Positions 8,046-16,830 are shown, counted from the first letter of the stretch. The stretch is 37,091 nt of DNA from an uncultured Candidatus Melainabacteria bacterium (GCA_934757155.1 CAKVLI010000015.1:1-37091); one strand, 5' to 3'. Program-made: numbers and translations. The notes: generated by a model not told the origin, from the sequence alone.

Positions 8046-8697
8046 AAAATACAAAAACAATTATGCTTTGAAAAATATCAATTTGGATATTTTGTCAGGT
8101 GAATTCGTATTCATAACCGGAGCATCAGGTGCTGGTAAATCCACCTTAATGAAGATGCTCTACAAGGAAGAAACCCCGACGACAGGCACGGTATTAATCG
8201 GTGGAATTAATATTGCAAACCTTTCCTCCGACAAAGTTCCGAACCTTAGACGTTGTATGGGAATCGTGTTTCAGGATTACAAATTGCTCCAAAACCAAAC
8301 AGTTTACGATAACATCGCATACGTTATCAGAACACTGGGTATAAGCTCTTCTGACATCAGAACAAGAGTTACCGGAGCATTAAAAGTCGTTGGACTTTTG
8401 GATAAAATGCACGCAAAACCGTCAGAGCTATCAGGCGGTGAACAACAGAGAGTTAGTATTGCAAGAGCTCTTGTTAACGGTCCTCCATTATTAATTGCGG
8501 ATGAACCGACAGGAAACCTTGACCCTAAAAACTCCCTTGAGGTTATGCAAATCCTTGAACAAATTAACCAAAGAGGTATTACAGTAATCGTATCGACTCA
8601 CGATTACACCTTGGTTGACAGATTTAGAAAAAGAGTTCTTACTCTTGATAAAGGCGAAATTGTAAGAGATATTCAGGCAGGTACTTATGGACAATAG
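8020..8697 (+). CDS. ftsE: cell-division ATP-binding protein FtsE
   Basis: A 225-residue ABC ATPase that pairs with FtsX to control peptidoglycan hydrolases at the division site. All motifs are intact: Walker A GASGAGKS (residues 34-41), Q-loop VFQDYKLL (83-90), signature LSGGEQQR (137-144), Walker B LLIADEP (157-163) and switch STHD (about 190). Its length is typical of FtsE. The ATG at 8020 lies inside the transketolase gene with TAGGA 9 nt upstream, and the gene overlaps ftsX by 11 nt, indicating translational coupling. Adjacent ftsX makes the assignment secure. Confidence 0.95.
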   Translation: MIQLRSVTKKYKNNYALKNINLDILSGEFVFITGASGAGKSTLMKMLYKEETPTTGTVLIGGINIANLSSDKVPNLRRCMGIVFQDYKLLQNQTVYDNIAYVIRTLGISSSDIRTRVTGALKVVGLLDKMHAKPSELSGGEQQRVSIARALVNGPPLLIADEPTGNLDPKNSLEVMQILEQINQRGITVIVSTHDYTLVDRFRKRVLTLDKGEIVRDIQAGTYGQ

Positions 8698-9595
8698 CAG
8701 GCAGCAGCTCAAAAGACAGGTAAAAAAACACATTCCTAAAGATTGGCTTTGCGAACTGCGTATAGCCTACAGAATAGTAATGGAGGCTGTTAATGACATC
8801 AAAAGAACAGGTGTTATTAACATTGTTATCATAACCACTATGGCAGCAATCTTAACACTGTTTGGGGTTTTATTCCGTTTCACGCTTTCACTCTCAAGCT
8901 TTGCAGGAGAGTTGGGAAATGTTTTGGAAATCTCAGTGTACTTGAAATCTAACGCGCAGTCTTCCATCGTAAAAGATAGAATTCGTGAGATTAAACACGT
9001 AAAAGAAGTTCGTTTAATCCCGAAAGAAGAGTCTTGGAAAGGGTTAAAGAAAGAAATGGGACTGCAGGACATGGCAAATCCTCTTCCGGACACAATTAGA
9101 GTAAAAGTAGATAAACCTGATAATATTACAGAAGTATTTAACCAAATACGACCGATGTCAGGGGTTGAAGATATGGGCTACGCGGACGAACTTGCAAAGA
9201 AAATTCAGTTGTTAACGCATGTCGTAAATACAACTATGTTCTTTGTAATAATTATTTCCGCAGCATTAACAATAACTATCATTAACAATACAATACAACT
9301 GGTTATTCAATCCAGAAAAGACGAAATAGAAATCATGCGATTGATGGGTGTTTCAAACTGGTATATTAAAACCCCGTTAGTTATGCAGGGAGCTTTCTAC
9401 GGTTTTGTATCATCAATAATTGCCGTAATACCACTCAACTGGGTTCAAGGATTATTATTGAATGTTCACAAATTCTTCTTAATTCCTCCGCCTGCATACG
9501 CTCAAAACATTGTCATAATTTCGCTTCTTCTAATCGGAACCGCTTTTGGAGCCAGCGGAAGTATGTTATCAATTAAAAAACATCTTCAAGTATGA
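8687..9595 (+). CDS. ftsX: cell-division permease-like protein FtsX
   Basis: A 302-residue membrane partner of FtsE. It has a cytoplasmic N-terminus, a first membrane helix at about residues 36-60, a large extracytoplasmic domain (about 65-175, with LEISVYLK and the VKEVRLIPKEESW segment typical of FtsX), and three more helices (about 180-205, 230-255, 270-295). SRKDEIEIMRLMGVSNWYIK is the conserved cytoplasmic loop that contacts the ATPase. The extracytoplasmic domain should bind a hydrolase or its activator; that partner is not in the window. The start overlaps ftsE. Confidence 0.94.
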   Translation: MDNSRQQLKRQVKKHIPKDWLCELRIAYRIVMEAVNDIKRTGVINIVIITTMAAILTLFGVLFRFTLSLSSFAGELGNVLEISVYLKSNAQSSIVKDRIREIKHVKEVRLIPKEESWKGLKKEMGLQDMANPLPDTIRVKVDKPDNITEVFNQIRPMSGVEDMGYADELAKKIQLLTHVVNTTMFFVIIISAALTITIINNTIQLVIQSRKDEIEIMRLMGVSNWYIKTPLVMQGAFYGFVSSIIAVIPLNWVQGLLLNVHKFFLIPPPAYAQNIVIISLLLIGTAFGASGSMLSIKKHLQV

Positions 9596-9601
9596 TATAA
9601 T
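9573..9601 (+). promoter_or_regulatory. candidate promoter of the HDOD gene, inside the end of ftsX
   Basis: TTAAAA (9573-9578), a 17-nt spacer and TATAAT (9596-9601), with a TG one base before the -10 (extended -10). It would let the downstream genes be transcribed independently of ftsEX. Confidence 0.5.
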
Positions 9602-9630
9602 ATAATTTGTAAGTATATAGAGGCGCAAGT

Positions 9631-10428
9631 ATGGATAAAACAATTGAACTGGTAAATAATATAAAAGACATTCAAGCAATGCCGAGTGTTATCGTAAAGG
9701 TCTTGAATGTAATGAAAAAACCGACCGTAAGTATGAAAGAACTCGGGGATTTGGTTATGTACGACCAATCATTGACTATCAAAATTTTGGCATTGGTAAA
9801 TTCTGCTTACTACGGATTTTCACAACAAATCAGTTCCATAAGTATTGCCCTATCCTTACTCGGCATGGTTAAAGTAAAAAACATCATTGTAGCAGTTGCG
9901 ATGAAACCAATGATGTCAAACCAAGGCGACAAAGAGCTTTGGAAACATTCCATCAGAGTTGCTGCAGGGTGTGAATATTTGGCTGAATTAACCAAAATTA
10001 TGGACGCAGACGAAGCTTTTATCGCGGGTTTCATCCATGACGTAGGGAAGATTGTTCTTCACAGCACAAATCCTAAACTATACAACAAAGTAGTAGAAGC
10101 TGTTGCTGATGGGGCTGATATTCTTGATGCAGAAAAGAAATACTTTGATTCCGACCACGTAAAAACAGGCTCTCTATTGGCTAAGAGATGGCAATTGCCG
10201 ATTTTGTTGGCAAATATTATTTCTTATCACCACAATCCTAGTCTTTCCTCAATTCCGGTTCCTTGCAACTTGGTTTGCGCTGTTGACAAACTTATGCAAG
10301 AAAACTTTAATCCGAATTTGTTAGACAAAGATTTCTTAAAAACTCTAGGCATCGACCTTGACGACGTTGAAGATTTGAGACAAGCTATTAAACAAAAATC
10401 CGAAGTCTTGATTTCAGAATTAACATAG
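9631..10428 (+). CDS. HDOD-domain signalling protein
   Basis: A 265-residue protein made almost wholly of an HDOD domain, an HD-related fold used in bacterial signal transduction and generally thought to bind partners without phosphohydrolase activity. The hallmark N-terminal half (IKDIQAMPSVIVKVLNVM, then NSAYYGFSQQISSISIALSLLG) is clear. A retained HD pair (FIAGFIHDVGK, residues 136-137) is followed by ISYHHNPS later in the domain. No receiver or output domain is attached. GAGG lies upstream of the ATG. The next gene, a degenerate receiver-GGDEF protein 14 nt downstream, may be its signalling partner. Confidence 0.88.
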   Translation: MDKTIELVNNIKDIQAMPSVIVKVLNVMKKPTVSMKELGDLVMYDQSLTIKILALVNSAYYGFSQQISSISIALSLLGMVKVKNIIVAVAMKPMMSNQGDKELWKHSIRVAAGCEYLAELTKIMDADEAFIAGFIHDVGKIVLHSTNPKLYNKVVEAVADGADILDAEKKYFDSDHVKTGSLLAKRWQLPILLANIISYHHNPSLSSIPVPCNLVCAVDKLMQENFNPNLLDKDFLKTLGIDLDDVEDLRQAIKQKSEVLISELT

Positions 10429-10442
10429 ATTCGGGTTCAAAA

Positions 10443-11666
10443 ATGGCTAACAAAATTGTTCTTATTTCCGATGATAAAGATTTTTTCGACTATATAAGGG
10501 CGAAACTTTTGTTGCGGAAAAGCGATGAACTTTTTACGTTTTCGTTTGATGAAGTACCTGAAAAATTACATTTGCTTTTAAATTCTGTATTAATTGTGAA
10601 TAGTGAAGGTGCAAACGAAAAAGCACTCCAGCTTTTAACCTTGCTTAAAGGCACACCTGCTATAATTTTCGCATACAATGAGGACGAAGAATATAAACTG
10701 AAGTGTTATAAAAATGGAGTTTTTGACTACTTAACCGTTCTTACACCTGACTCGGAATTCCAAGCAAGAATGATTCCTGCACTTACAGTTGCATCATTAT
10801 TAGAAAAAAACAAACAATATCGCGAAGTATTGGTCAGAAATAATATTATTTCACCAAACAATGAAGTTTACATAGATTACGAATATATTCTCGATAAAGT
10901 ATTGGATGACATTGACAAAAATAGCAAAAAAGCGGTTTTTGCAGCGATTTCACCAAACGAAAAATCAAAATTTTTCTTGCAGCCAAATATTATTGAAACA
11001 ATAATTTTAAACAATATCCGCAAAAATGATATATTAATGAATTATGCACCCAACAAATATTTTCTACTGATGTTTGACACAGAACTGGAATCTGCAAAAA
11101 ACATATGGGAAAAAATATCTGTTCAAATGCCGGAAAAATTATACGCAGGCATGTCCGTAATCTTAGGGCAAAAAAGACAACAGTTGGTAAATGAGGCTTT
11201 AAATAAACTCCACGAAGCTGTTAATTATGATAAAGATATCGTAAACAATAAATCTAATCCGGTAAGCAGTTTGTGTATGGTAAAAAGCCAAGAAGCTTCA
11301 TATTCTAACTTTAAACTCTTTAGACAAGAATTCGGGAAAAAATTGGAGCAAGTGATTACACCAGTATTTTATCAAATACAACAAAAATATGCAGATAAAT
11401 TAACCGGAGTTGCCCTACAGCAAGGTGCCGGAGAAGGATATGGAACCTTTTACATTAAAGGTAAACACACAAACAGTTGTTTCAGAATTACAAGTCCTGG
11501 GTTTTCGAAAATTAATATCGATATAACTTATCAAAAGGACTCAGAAAACATTGATGCAAAAAGAATTGTTTTAGAGCCGGAAGAGCTTGAAGCAGGTCTT
11601 TTAGAAGATTTATTAGAACAATTTATATTGGAATACAAGAGAGGATACAATAATGACAATACTTAA
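10443..11666 (+). CDS. degenerate receiver-GGDEF-like signalling protein
   Basis: A 407-residue protein. Residues 4-120 look like a response-regulator receiver: the acidic pair is kept (SDD, 9-11) but the phosphoacceptor position after the third strand is Asn53 (VLIVN), so phosphorylation is unlikely. Residues about 140-265 have the pattern of a GGDEF domain, but the GGDEF loop reads PNKYF (203-207), so cyclase activity is not expected. Residues about 285-400 form an unrecognised C-terminal domain. I infer a scaffold or regulatory role with the adjacent HDOD protein. Its end overlaps the next gene by 14 nt. The domain calls rest on pattern and order, so the GGDEF part is moderately sure only. 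Confidence 0.65.
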   Translation: MANKIVLISDDKDFFDYIRAKLLLRKSDELFTFSFDEVPEKLHLLLNSVLIVNSEGANEKALQLLTLLKGTPAIIFAYNEDEEYKLKCYKNGVFDYLTVLTPDSEFQARMIPALTVASLLEKNKQYREVLVRNNIISPNNEVYIDYEYILDKVLDDIDKNSKKAVFAAISPNEKSKFFLQPNIIETIILNNIRKNDILMNYAPNKYFLLMFDTELESAKNIWEKISVQMPEKLYAGMSVILGQKRQQLVNEALNKLHEAVNYDKDIVNNKSNPVSSLCMVKSQEASYSNFKLFRQEFGKKLEQVITPVFYQIQQKYADKLTGVALQQGAGEGYGTFYIKGKHTNSCFRITSPGFSKINIDITYQKDSENIDAKRIVLEPEELEAGLLEDLLEQFILEYKRGYNNDNT

Positions 11667-12204
11667 TCAAGAAGATAGCATCGTTTTAATTATAGATATT
11701 CAAGAAAAACTTTTGAATGCAGTTTTCAACAAAGCAGGCGTCGAGAAAAAATCTGAAATAATTTCAAAAGCAGCGTCAATTTTGGATTTACCTATTTATG
11801 TAACCGAACAATATCCAAAAGGTCTCGGCTCAACTGTTAATACAATTGCAGAAAACTTAAACAAAGATAGAACTGAAATTTATGAGAAAACTTCTTTTAA
11901 TGCACTTTTTGATTTAAATTTGCTATCATCCCTAAAAAAGACAGGACGAAATCAAATAATTTTAATGGGAATAGAAACGCACATTTGTGTCCACCAAACT
12001 GCAGCTGCTTTTATTGAGAACGGATTTGAAGTTCATTTGATAAAAGATGCTTGCGGAAGTCGTTCTGAGAATGAATACAGAGCGGGAATTTCAAGAATGG
12101 AGGAAAACGGGGTCCATATATCTACAACAGAAATCGCTCTTTTTGAATTATTAAAAACCGCTAAACACCCGAACTTTAAAGAAATTCAAGCTTTAATAAA
12201 ATAG
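11653..12204 (+). CDS. isochorismatase-family cysteine hydrolase
   Basis: A 183-residue single-domain hydrolase of the isochorismatase/nicotinamidase superfamily. The catalytic triad is visible: Asp15 (IIDIQEKL), Lys79 (EKTSFNA) and Cys112 (GIETHICVHQTA). The cis-peptide region before the Cys is typical. Length matches the YcaC/hydrolase subgroup. The pattern does not point to nicotinamidase specifically, as the metal-binding His cluster is not obvious, so the substrate is open. The ATG has GAGAGG upstream and lies inside the preceding gene. Confidence 0.9.
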   Translation: MTILNQEDSIVLIIDIQEKLLNAVFNKAGVEKKSEIISKAASILDLPIYVTEQYPKGLGSTVNTIAENLNKDRTEIYEKTSFNALFDLNLLSSLKKTGRNQIILMGIETHICVHQTAAAFIENGFEVHLIKDACGSRSENEYRAGISRMEENGVHISTTEIALFELLKTAKHPNFKEIQALIK

Positions 12205-12216
12205 TTTGTAAAGTTT

Positions 12217-12224
12217 TGTAACAA
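12217..12224 (+). promoter_or_regulatory. TGTAACA box upstream of the small helical protein gene
   Basis: TTTTGTAACAATT surrounds this site, 78 nt before the ATG at 12301. The same string lies 97 nt upstream of the glycine-zipper gene. The 12205-12300 spacer is otherwise AT-rich, with TTGAAA (12237-12242) and TATATAT runs near 12264-12271 as weak promoter candidates. Confidence 0.35.
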
Positions 12225-12300
12225 TTATATATAAACTTGAAATACGGTTTCACTATTTGTTTTTATATATATGTAAGATTAAAAATGATGGTGAACTAAG

Positions 12301-12732
12301 ATGGCAATCGCAAATTTACACGAAACATTATTAAGCTATACGTTAAGAAAGAACCAGCTTAACCTCGAGATTACCAACTTGCAGGCTCAAAAAACACTTG
12401 GCACAAGTTCTAGAGCTGATGCTCAGAATTTGTTGTCTGCACAGAAGAAATCCACCAGAGAATATTTCAAAAAATTATATGATAACGATCCGGAATTGCA
12501 AGCAAAGTATAAGGATTATACAGAGATTCCTGATTTTGAAGCTGAAATAGATAAATACGTGGCAGCTAATCAAGATGAATTGGATCAATTAACAGCTTGG
12601 GAAGAACAAATAAATGCTCAAATCACAACAGATAGTGCTGAGTTAGAAGAAATCAACGCTTATATGGAATCTATTAAATCTATGTTGTCTTCAAACATTC
12701 AAGAAGATTTCAACTACGGATTGAACGGTTAA
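12301..12732 (+). CDS. small soluble helical protein of unknown function
   Basis: An unrecognised 143-residue protein. It is almost all helix-forming, acidic and Gln/Asn/Ala rich, with no membrane segment or signal peptide. Residues 5-50 (ETLLSYTLRKNQLNLEITNLQAQK) and 85-125 look like two coiled-coil helices. GGTGA lies about 8 nt before the ATG. It has its own upstream region with a TGTAACA box at the same relative distance as other unknown genes here. The stop codon lies in a dyad (12727-12742) shared with the convergent antiporter gene. Confidence 0.75.
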   Translation: MAIANLHETLLSYTLRKNQLNLEITNLQAQKTLGTSSRADAQNLLSAQKKSTREYFKKLYDNDPELQAKYKDYTEIPDFEAEIDKYVAANQDELDQLTAWEEQINAQITTDSAELEEINAYMESIKSMLSSNIQEDFNYGLNG

Positions 12733-12742
12733 TAGATTAACC
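12727..12742. repeat. dyad containing both convergent stop codons
   Basis: GGTTAAT-AG-ATTAACC is a perfect 7-bp inverted repeat. Each arm carries the GGTTAA end of one gene (Gly then stop). It is too short and lacks a T-run, so it is at best a weak terminator. Confidence 0.45.
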
Positions 12743-14059
12743 CAAAAGCCAAACTCCTAAAAGAGCAAATGCAATAAGAGCAATGTTGTAGTGCAAAAAT
12801 GTTGGAATACAGGTATCATAAATATGGTTATGTTGTCCATCTGCATTCAATCCGGCTGTTGGACCCAATGTAGTATCAGAAGCTGGTGAGCCGGCATCGC
12901 CCAGTGCGGCTGCTGCAGAAAGTAAAACTGCAATCTGAGGAGTATTAAAACCAAGTTTTGCACATATCGGAACAAACAAAACCGCTAAAATCGGAATCGT
13001 ACCAAACGATGTTCCGATACCTATAGTTATAAACAAACCAATGAGCAAAATTACAAGAGAAATTGCAATAATATTCTGTGGCATAATTGATACTGTATTA
13101 GAAACGAGAGCTTCTATACTCCCGGATTCCTTAAGAACAGACGCAAAACCCGCTGCAACAAGCATTACAAATGCCACATAACCCATTAAGTAAATACCTT
13201 CATTCATCATATGATCCATTTTGTTTTTAGGTATAACCTTCAATGAGAAAATAACACCCAAACCCACCAATGCACCCAGCGGCAGAGAATGAGTAACCAA
13301 TTGAACAACAAAGGTTAACACAGCCGCTAAAATCACAACCCAAACTGTATATTTACTACATGCAACAGGCTCAGTATTCATTGCGAAATTCAAAGGTTTG
13401 TCTTCATAACTTCTTGGTTTTCTATAAGTGACAAAAAGCGCAATTAACAATCCAACTGTCATTCCGACACCCAAAATAAATGTTGATTTCCAAACATCTT
13501 GTCTCAGGATATTTACTCCATTTTGAATCATATTATCAGCAATCAAGTTTTGGAAAATAAGTCCAAATCCTACAGGAATTGTAATATATGGCATTTTTAA
13601 ACCGTATGCTAATGCACAAGCAACCGCCCTTCTATCAAGCTTTAGAGAGTTCATTGTACTTAATAACGGCGGAATAATTATTGGAATAAACGCAATATGA
13701 ATCGGGACTAAGTTTTGAGAAGCCATTGCAATAAGAGTTAAAATTAGCAATAATACGAACTTTTTACCACAAATAAGCTTTGTGATTTTTTCAGATAATT
13801 TATTAGTAAACCCTGAGTGAGCCATTGTCGCTGCAAACGCGCCTAATAGAATATAACTCAGAGCCGTTTCAGAGTTGCCTCCCATCCCAGAAATAAAAGT
13901 GTCCATAACAGATTTGACATTCATTCCGGAAATGATACCGGCAGTTAAAGTTGAAATTATAATTGCCAGAAGTACATTTACTTTTTTCAAACACAACACA
14001 CAAAGCAGTATAATTGAAATTACTGCAGGGTTAAAAATCAGATTGGTTATGTTGTGCAA
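12737..14059 (-). CDS. Na+/H+ antiporter family membrane protein (NhaC-like)
   Basis: A 440-residue inner-membrane protein with about 11-12 hydrophobic helices, similar in pattern to the ion-transporter superfamily antiporters of the NhaC-like Na_H_antiporter group. Recognisable points are the GILLG-type helix with HSGFTNKL, the VPIHIAFIPIIIPPLL segment, and the conserved GDAGSPASDTTLGPTAGLNADGQHNHIYD region near the C-terminus. The start is TTG (14059-14057), placed 2 nt after the stop of the upstream 100-residue gene, so the two are translationally linked. The ion and direction of transport cannot be read from sequence. Confidence 0.85.
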   Translation of the reverse strand: MHNITNLIFNPAVISIILLCVLCLKKVNVLLAIIISTLTAGIISGMNVKSVMDTFISGMGGNSETALSYILLGAFAATMAHSGFTNKLSEKITKLICGKKFVLLLILTLIAMASQNLVPIHIAFIPIIIPPLLSTMNSLKLDRRAVACALAYGLKMPYITIPVGFGLIFQNLIADNMIQNGVNILRQDVWKSTFILGVGMTVGLLIALFVTYRKPRSYEDKPLNFAMNTEPVACSKYTVWVVILAAVLTFVVQLVTHSLPLGALVGLGVIFSLKVIPKNKMDHMMNEGIYLMGYVAFVMLVAAGFASVLKESGSIEALVSNTVSIMPQNIIAISLVILLIGLFITIGIGTSFGTIPILAVLFVPICAKLGFNTPQIAVLLSAAAALGDAGSPASDTTLGPTAGLNADGQHNHIYDTCIPTFLHYNIALIAFALLGVWLLG

Positions 14060-14061
14060 AT

Positions 14062-14364
14062 CTAACAGACCTCTTCCTCCTGAAGAAGGTTAATAATATC
14101 TAAAGCAACCTCTTTTTGAACTTCCGGAGGCATAAGCTTTAAATATTCAAAAGACTCAGCAATTTTTTGATCAGTATCATACCAACGTCTCAGAACATAA
14201 TTGAAAGCATCTGTTAGTATATTCTCAGACAAATCAATTCCGTGTTCTTTAGATTTCATTACGATAAAATCCGCACATTTATACTGTGTCATAATACTTG
14301 CATTTCGCATTAAACTGACAGCTAAGCTTACTGTGGGATCAATGTCATACCAACGCTTGTTCAT
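14062..14364 (-). CDS. small conserved-looking protein with duplicated RWYD motifs, unknown function
   Basis: A 100-residue protein I do not recognise by name. It has two copies of an RWYDxD segment (RWYDIDPTVSLAVSLM at residue 4 and RRWYDTDQKIAESFEYL at about 59), so it may be two related halves. Helical prediction dominates and no membrane segment is seen. AAGGTG precedes the ATG. It is directly followed by the antiporter gene and has its own promoter candidate (14392-14420). A regulator or accessory factor for the antiporter is conceivable. Confidence 0.75.
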   Translation of the reverse strand: MNKRWYDIDPTVSLAVSLMRNASIMTQYKCADFIVMKSKEHGIDLSENILTDAFNYVLRRWYDTDQKIAESFEYLKLMPPEVQKEVALDIINLLQEEEVC

Positions 14365-14391
14365 GGAGCACCTTCTTATCTTATAGTTTTA

Positions 14392-14420
14392 ATAGTATAG
14401 TTTTTGATTTATTTTGTCAA
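14392..14420 (-). promoter_or_regulatory. promoter of the 100-residue protein/antiporter pair
   Basis: On the minus strand, a consensus -35 TTGACA (14420-14415), a 17-nt spacer and TACTAT (14397-14392); a 15-nt spacing gives TATACT instead. The -35 overlaps the end of the DUF167 gene. Confidence 0.6.
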
Positions 14421-14696
14421 TCCGGATATCACTTCTCTGCACTTTACAGAATCTGTAATTTTGAATAACACCGTTTTTTCCTTCGAAGTTTCACCTTTAA
14501 GAATTTTAATATTTGATTTAGGAATTTTAAATCTCTTTGAAAGAAACTCAATCAGTGCCTTATTCGCTTTGTTTTCTATCGGTTGAGCGGTGACCTTAAC
14601 TTTTATAAAACCGTCTTCCAATATTATGTCATTCTTTGATGAATTGGGAACTATTTTTAGCTTGACAATCAAGCCGCCTGGAACATTTTTTATCAT
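14409..14696 (-). CDS. DUF167 (YggU-family) protein
   Basis: A 95-residue protein of the DUF167/YggU family, function unknown. The family core is clear: KLKIVPNSSKNDI, then VKVTAQPIENKANKALIEFLSKRFKIPKSNIKILKGETSKEK. Length is standard. It overlaps the upstream methyltransferase gene by 4 nt (ATGA type), so they are co-translated. It carries no signal or membrane segment. Confidence 0.9.
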   Translation of the reverse strand: MIKNVPGGLIVKLKIVPNSSKNDIILEDGFIKVKVTAQPIENKANKALIEFLSKRFKIPKSNIKILKGETSKEKTVLFKITDSVKCREVISGLTK

Positions 14697-15568
14697 ATTT
14701 TCTGGAATATCATTACATATTCATGTTTAAAAATGTAGAAACCACCTGCCAAAGCTCTGTATCTCCAAAGATTGGCAGTTTTACCTTTTGCTCTTTCATT
14801 ACCTTGCATGTCTTTTATAATAATAGCCTTCGTAATAAAGCCAAGTTTATTCATTCTCGCCATACATTCAAAGCCGAGAGGAATGTGTTGGGAATTTGCG
14901 TACTTGTCACCAATAATCAAGCAGGCAAATCTTCCTTTTTCAAGCAAGTCATAACCGTTTTTAGCAACTTTTTCGAATAAGTCATAGAATTCTTCCGTAG
15001 TCGCACAATTAGACAAATCTTCTTTCTTATCGGAAAACTTAATAATATCATCATAAGGCGGATGAAGCATCAAGAGTTGAGCTTGTTTTCTACCCATAAT
15101 ATCTAAACGTGCTTTAATTTTTTCCTTAGCAATTTCGCTTGTTGAATCAGCACAGATAATATTTACATCTGTAACCAATTGTTTCGGAGTGAATTTTTCA
15201 GAAACAGATTCCGCTAAATCTTCTTTCAGTTCAACCCCGATGCAGCGTCTGTGCATATTGATAGCTTCTATACCGGAAGTACCTGAACCAAAGAACAAAT
15301 CAAGCACGATATCGTCTTTCTTGGTAAATCTTTCGTACACCTGTTGAGCAATCTGCGGAATATAGTTTCCGTGATATTCATTAGAGTGTCCGCCCTCTTT
15401 CAATCTTGTAGGGAACTCCCACAAAGTATCAGTCTTAATGTGCTCGTAATTACGCCAATCTTTTAGATTAATATCGCTGTATGACGTGGTTTTGACAACC
15501 TTATCATCAACGACTTTTAAGTTCGCTTTCGCTGTCGATTTTTTAACTTTTAAATTCGATTTAGCCAT
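14693..15568 (-). CDS. orphan DNA methyltransferase, N4/N6 amino type
   Basis: A 291-residue AdoMet-dependent methyltransferase of the N6_N4_Mtase (PF01555-like) type. The AdoMet-binding motif is DLFFGSGTSGIEA (residues 90-102), and the catalytic motif IV is HPPY (169-172), a variant of the usual DPPY/NPPY/SPPY. Motif IV comes after the AdoMet motif, as in the alpha-like order or a circular variant. The first 28 residues are Lys-rich and low in complexity. No restriction endonuclease lies nearby, so it is a solitary enzyme, perhaps with a regulatory role; a nucleic-acid target other than DNA is also possible. AGGGAGAG precedes the ATG. Confidence 0.85.
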   Translation of the reverse strand: MAKSNLKVKKSTAKANLKVVDDKVVKTTSYSDINLKDWRNYEHIKTDTLWEFPTRLKEGGHSNEYHGNYIPQIAQQVYERFTKKDDIVLDLFFGSGTSGIEAINMHRRCIGVELKEDLAESVSEKFTPKQLVTDVNIICADSTSEIAKEKIKARLDIMGRKQAQLLMLHPPYDDIIKFSDKKEDLSNCATTEEFYDLFEKVAKNGYDLLEKGRFACLIIGDKYANSQHIPLGFECMARMNKLGFITKAIIIKDMQGNERAKGKTANLWRYRALAGGFYIFKHEYVMIFQKI

Positions 15569-15593
15569 ATCTCTCCCTATTTAACTATCTTAG

Positions 15594-15623
15594 TTTATAG
15601 GATTTGTTAAGATTTGTAATCAA
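15594..15623 (-). promoter_or_regulatory. candidate promoter of the methyltransferase gene
   Basis: On the minus strand, TTGATT (15623-15618), an 18-nt spacer and TATAAA (15599-15594). The predicted start would leave a leader of about 20 nt containing the ribosome binding site. Confidence 0.45.
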
Positions 15624-15642
15624 ATAAATAGAGGATATTGAA

Positions 15643-16830
15643 CTAAATATTGTCTTTTATGAACTTTAAAATTTCATTCGCGCATTTATCCCAGCTAAAA
15701 GTCATCGAACGAACAATTCCCTTTTGAGCGCACCGGTTGCGAAAATCTTCATCAAAATACATTTTTTTCAAAGCTTCAACCATTGAACTGTCATCTTCCG
15801 GATTAATAATCAAACCACAATTACCAATAACCTCAGGTAAAGATGACCTGTCAGAAGTAATCACAGGGCAGCCGCATTTCATAGCCTCAAGAACAGGCAG
15901 ACCAAAACCTTCGTACAAAGACGGGTAAATGAAACAGATTGCATTAGAGTAATATTGACGCAAATCATCCTCTTCAATGTAACCCGCAAGCACAATTTTA
16001 GAACGATCGTATTTATTCAACTCTACATCAAACTCTTTCTCAAATTTCTTCCAAACACTCCCGCCCAGTACCAGTTTTAAATCATTGATATTGTTCTCTT
16101 CTATAAATTTAAAAAAGTTTCTTACTCCAAATAGAAGATTTTTACGTTTCCCTAGAGTGCAGAGCGAAAACACGTACTTATCTGAGTCTTTCTTATCCGG
16201 ATAAAACTTTTCATTCGCAGCTAACAGCGTTGTTTTAACATGAGTCGGGTTTAAAAACGGAAAATGTTTCAAAACGTCAACTCTTGTATAGTCAGAATTT
16301 GTCAGATAAAAATCTCTATTATTAATCGTACTGTAAATTCTGTAATGCCAATCAATAGGCGAAGTTGAAACACCTTTTTCTAAAATCGGAATCACATCAT
16401 GAATCATCCTGAATTTTTTAATCCTAGCATCTTCAATATTTTTAGAGGGCGGTGTAAATGGCGAAAAATACGCATCAAACTTTTCAATATTACTGACGTC
16501 AACTTTCTTTGCTTGATTTATGTATTTGTCATAAAATCTCGAAAGAATCAAAAGTGCATGCTTTATCCTAATATTCAGGTTATCGGATTTGTAAAGAAGA
16601 TACGCAAAGAATTTATTCATCAAAGAATGTTCTTCTACTATCGGTATATCTTTAAATTCTTCAATATCTTTCATGAAATAATACCTGCGAAAATCACAAT
16701 AAAACGTAATATTAACTCCTGCCTTTTTAAGAGCTTTAAAAAGGTTCAGAGCAACGTAAAAAACTCCCGCGCGATGACCGGATTTTTCATTAAAATAAGA
16801 TAGTTCTGTACAGTCAAAAAGAAGATTCAT
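15643..16830 (-). CDS. glycosyltransferase, GT4 family (GT-B fold)
   Basis: A 395-residue GT-B glycosyltransferase. The donor-binding C-terminal domain is clear: CTLGKRKNLL, LVLGGS, and YEGFGLPVLEAMKCGCPVITSD with the EX7E-type glutamates, then SLPEVIGNCGLIINPED. The N-terminal acceptor domain is divergent. It shares its first base region with the end of the GT2 gene (both meet at 16830), so it belongs to the same operon. Likely role: adding a sugar to a surface polysaccharide or glycolipid; acceptor and sugar unknown. Confidence 0.9.
   Translation of the reverse strand: MNLLFDCTELSYFNEKSGHRAGVFYVALNLFKALKKAGVNITFYCDFRRYYFMKDIEEFKDIPIVEEHSLMNKFFAYLLYKSDNLNIRIKHALLILSRFYDKYINQAKKVDVSNIEKFDAYFSPFTPPSKNIEDARIKKFRMIHDVIPILEKGVSTSPIDWHYRIYSTINNRDFYLTNSDYTRVDVLKHFPFLNPTHVKTTLLAANEKFYPDKKDSDKYVFSLCTLGKRKNLLFGVRNFFKFIEENNINDLKLVLGGSVWKKFEKEFDVELNKYDRSKIVLAGYIEEDDLRQYYSNAICFIYPSLYEGFGLPVLEAMKCGCPVITSDRSSLPEVIGNCGLIINPEDDSSMVEALKKMYFDEDFRNRCAQKGIVRSMTFSWDKCANEILKFIKDNI

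Noticed and set aside
12727..12742. Terminator between the helical protein and antiporter
   Set aside because: The stem is 7 bp with no following T-run, so it was listed only as a dyad.
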